Of a DNA stretch of 16,153 bases, positions 15,318 to 16,153 are shown one piece after another. Origin of the DNA: an uncultured Lachnospiraceae bacterium (GTDB lineage: Bacteria > Bacillota > Clostridia > Lachnospirales > Lachnospiraceae); assembly GCA_900549995.1 (NCBI GenBank), contig URQQ01000087.1:1-16153 (forward strand), in the 5' to 3' direction. The translations under genes were made by a program, and so were the position numbers. A model generated the notes under the pieces. It was not told where the DNA came from and did not search any database. It worked only from the letters and a program-made list of their open reading frames with translations. Position 1 is the stretch's first letter; each line of letters begins with the position of its first letter.

Positions 15318-15567
15318 CAGTAGTTTTGGACGAATGAAACTGAAATAATCGTATCACAAACAGAACTATGATTCCTGTAGGTTGCGGGTTTTATATCGAT
15401 AAGATAAATGTCCCGCACGAACACATGCATTGGGAATGGAAACAGCAATGATTCCAGAGGCCAATCCTTAGGAGATAGAGAGACACATGTGAGTACCGAT
15501 GAATTAATTTTACTTATTGGATTAAAAATGTTCAATAAGGTGAATCATGATTAAGGAGGGAAGAACC
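15318..15567 (+). promoter_or_regulatory. Structured rpsL-rpsG spacer, candidate RNA regulatory element
   Basis: This 250-base spacer is long for two co-transcribed ribosomal protein genes. TGCGGG (15384-15389) pairs with CCCGCA (15413-15418), with an inner TTTAT/ATAAA stem. No T-run follows, so it is not an intrinsic terminator. ATGATTCC occurs at both 15369-15376 and 15449-15456. Either copy can pair through ATTCC with the single GGAAT at 15434-15438, so two folds exclude each other. The first fold would enclose the TGCGGG hairpin. In E. coli, S7 binds the rpsL-rpsG spacer to control the operon, so this could be an analogous site. The function is inferred. Confidence 0.5.
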
Positions 15568-16038
15568 GTGCCACGTAAAGGACATACTCAAAAAAGAGAC
15601 GTATTAGCGGATCCGTTATACAATAACAAAGTGGTTACCAAGCTTGTCAACAACATTATGCTGGATGGCAAGAAGGGCGTAGCCCAGAAGATTGTATACG
15701 GAGCATTTGACAGGGTTGCAGCAAAATCCGACAAGCCGGCAATCGAAGTATTCGAAGAGGCTATGAACAACATCATGCCAGTACTTGAGGTAAAGGCAAG
15801 ACGTATCGGTGGAGCAACCTACCAGGTACCAATCGAAGTTAGAGCAGACAGAAGACAGGCTTTAGCGCTTCGCTGGCTTACATCCTATTCTCGTAAAAGA
15901 GGAGAGAAGACGATGGAAGAAAGATTGGCCAATGAGATTCTTGATGCAGCCAACAACACAGGCGCATCCGTAAAGAAGAAAGAAGATATGCACAAGATGG
16001 CAGAGGCAAACAAGGCATTTGCCCACTACCGTTTCTAA
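15568..16038 (+). CDS. rpsG: 30S ribosomal protein S7
   Basis: A 156-aa ribosomal protein that nucleates assembly of the 30S head by binding the 3' major domain of 16S rRNA, near the exit site. MPRKGHTQKRDVLADPLYN at the start, NIMPVLEVKARRIGGATYQVP in the middle and EKTMEERLANEILDAANNT with KMAEANKAFAHYRF at the end are all standard bacterial S7 sequence. The length equals that of other Firmicutes S7 proteins. The start is GTG 15568, eight bases after AGGAGG (15554-15559). An in-frame ATG at 15547 lies before that site and would add seven residues not found in the family. In E. coli this protein also represses its own operon by binding the rpsL-rpsG spacer. Confidence 0.97.
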   Translation: MPRKGHTQKRDVLADPLYNNKVVTKLVNNIMLDGKKGVAQKIVYGAFDRVAAKSDKPAIEVFEEAMNNIMPVLEVKARRIGGATYQVPIEVRADRRQALALRWLTSYSRKRGEKTMEERLANEILDAANNTGASVKKKEDMHKMAEANKAFAHYRF

Positions 16039-16065
16039 TTGCGTATAATATAGGAGGAAAAAATC

Positions 16066-16153
16066 TTGGCTGGAAGAGAATATCCATTAGAGAGAACAAG
16101 AAATATCGGTATTATGGCTCATATTGATGCTGGTAAGACTACACTGACAGAGC
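16066..16153 (+). CDS. fusA: Elongation factor G, N-terminal fragment
   Basis: The window closes after 29 codons. The protein begins AGREYPLERTRNIGIMAHID and continues with the P-loop AGKTT, the first GTP-binding motif of EF-G, which drives translocation of tRNA and mRNA on the ribosome. The start is TTG 16066, eight bases after AGGAGG (16052-16057). No ATG or GTG start fits, and the first in-frame ATG falls within the IGIMAHIDAGKT core. The gap from the rpsG stop is 27 bp and shows no terminator, which fits the conserved rpsL-rpsG-fusA order. A TATAAT-like string at 16044-16049 in the gap lacks a -35 box. Confidence 0.95.
   Translation, partial: MAGREYPLERTRNIGIMAHIDAGKTTLTE

Noticed and set aside
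16044..16049. TATAAT in the rpsG-fusA gap as an internal fusA promoter
   Set aside because: No -35 box is found 16-18 bp upstream, and the string lies in an AT-rich gap just before the ribosome binding site.
1..16153. CRISPR arrays, tRNA or rRNA genes, insertion sequences, integrases or attachment sites
   Set aside because: No regularly spaced repeats, cloverleaf-like sequences, transposase or integrase frames, or flanking direct repeats were seen by reading.

Overview
The window looks like chromosome of a low-GC Gram-positive gut anaerobe, most likely a Lachnospiraceae-type Clostridium relative. The evidence is the clostridial AdhE C-terminus, the Firmicutes-type S12 with its longer internal loop (139 aa), strong AGGAGG ribosome binding sites, and several families common in gut Firmicutes (COG3044 ABC-class ATPase, EbgA-like GH2 enzyme, TSUP and AEC carriers). 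No tRNA, rRNA, CRISPR array, IS element or prophage is visible.

Layout. 1-317 is the 3' end of adhE with a strong terminator. 556-1311 is an APH/choline-kinase-fold phosphotransferase with its own promoter and terminator. 1424-3274 is a stand-alone OLD-family ATPase/TOPRIM nuclease with its own promoter and an unusual cysteine cluster. 5950-3374 on the minus strand holds an AraC-family regulator followed 33 bp later by a COG3044 ABC-class ATPase. Divergent from these, 6194-10750 holds an APC-superfamily permease of the YjeM/GadC type and an EbgA-like GH2 beta-galactosidase, closed by a terminator. 11652-10888 (minus) is a TauE/SafE (TSUP) permease. Between it and the beta-galactosidase gene lies a 55-nt near-perfect palindrome. 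11761-14709 is a probable three-gene unit: glutamate decarboxylase, an HD-domain hydrolase and an AEC-family carrier. The window ends in the str operon: rpsL, rpsG and the first 29 codons of fusA.

How the genes may work together. The AraC protein probably controls the divergent permease/beta-galactosidase pair. That pair is odd, because the transporter belongs to an amino-acid family rather than a sugar family. Glutamate decarboxylase lies about 4 kb downstream of this GadC-like permease, so the permease may instead be the glutamate/GABA exchanger of an acid-resistance system, with the GH2 gene placed between them. The str operon starts from a clear promoter after the AEC gene. Its 250-nt rpsL-rpsG spacer can form alternative hairpins and is the best candidate for an RNA regulatory element here.

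Several translation starts follow from the ribosome binding sites rather than from the longest open frame: phosphotransferase ATG 556, OLD nuclease ATG 1424, permease ATG 6194, beta-galactosidase ATG 7685, rpsL ATG 14898, rpsG GTG 15568, fusA TTG 16066. No single feature is clearly a new system. The OLD nuclease with its cysteine cluster, the rpsL-rpsG spacer and the permease/GH2 pairing deserve the closest look.
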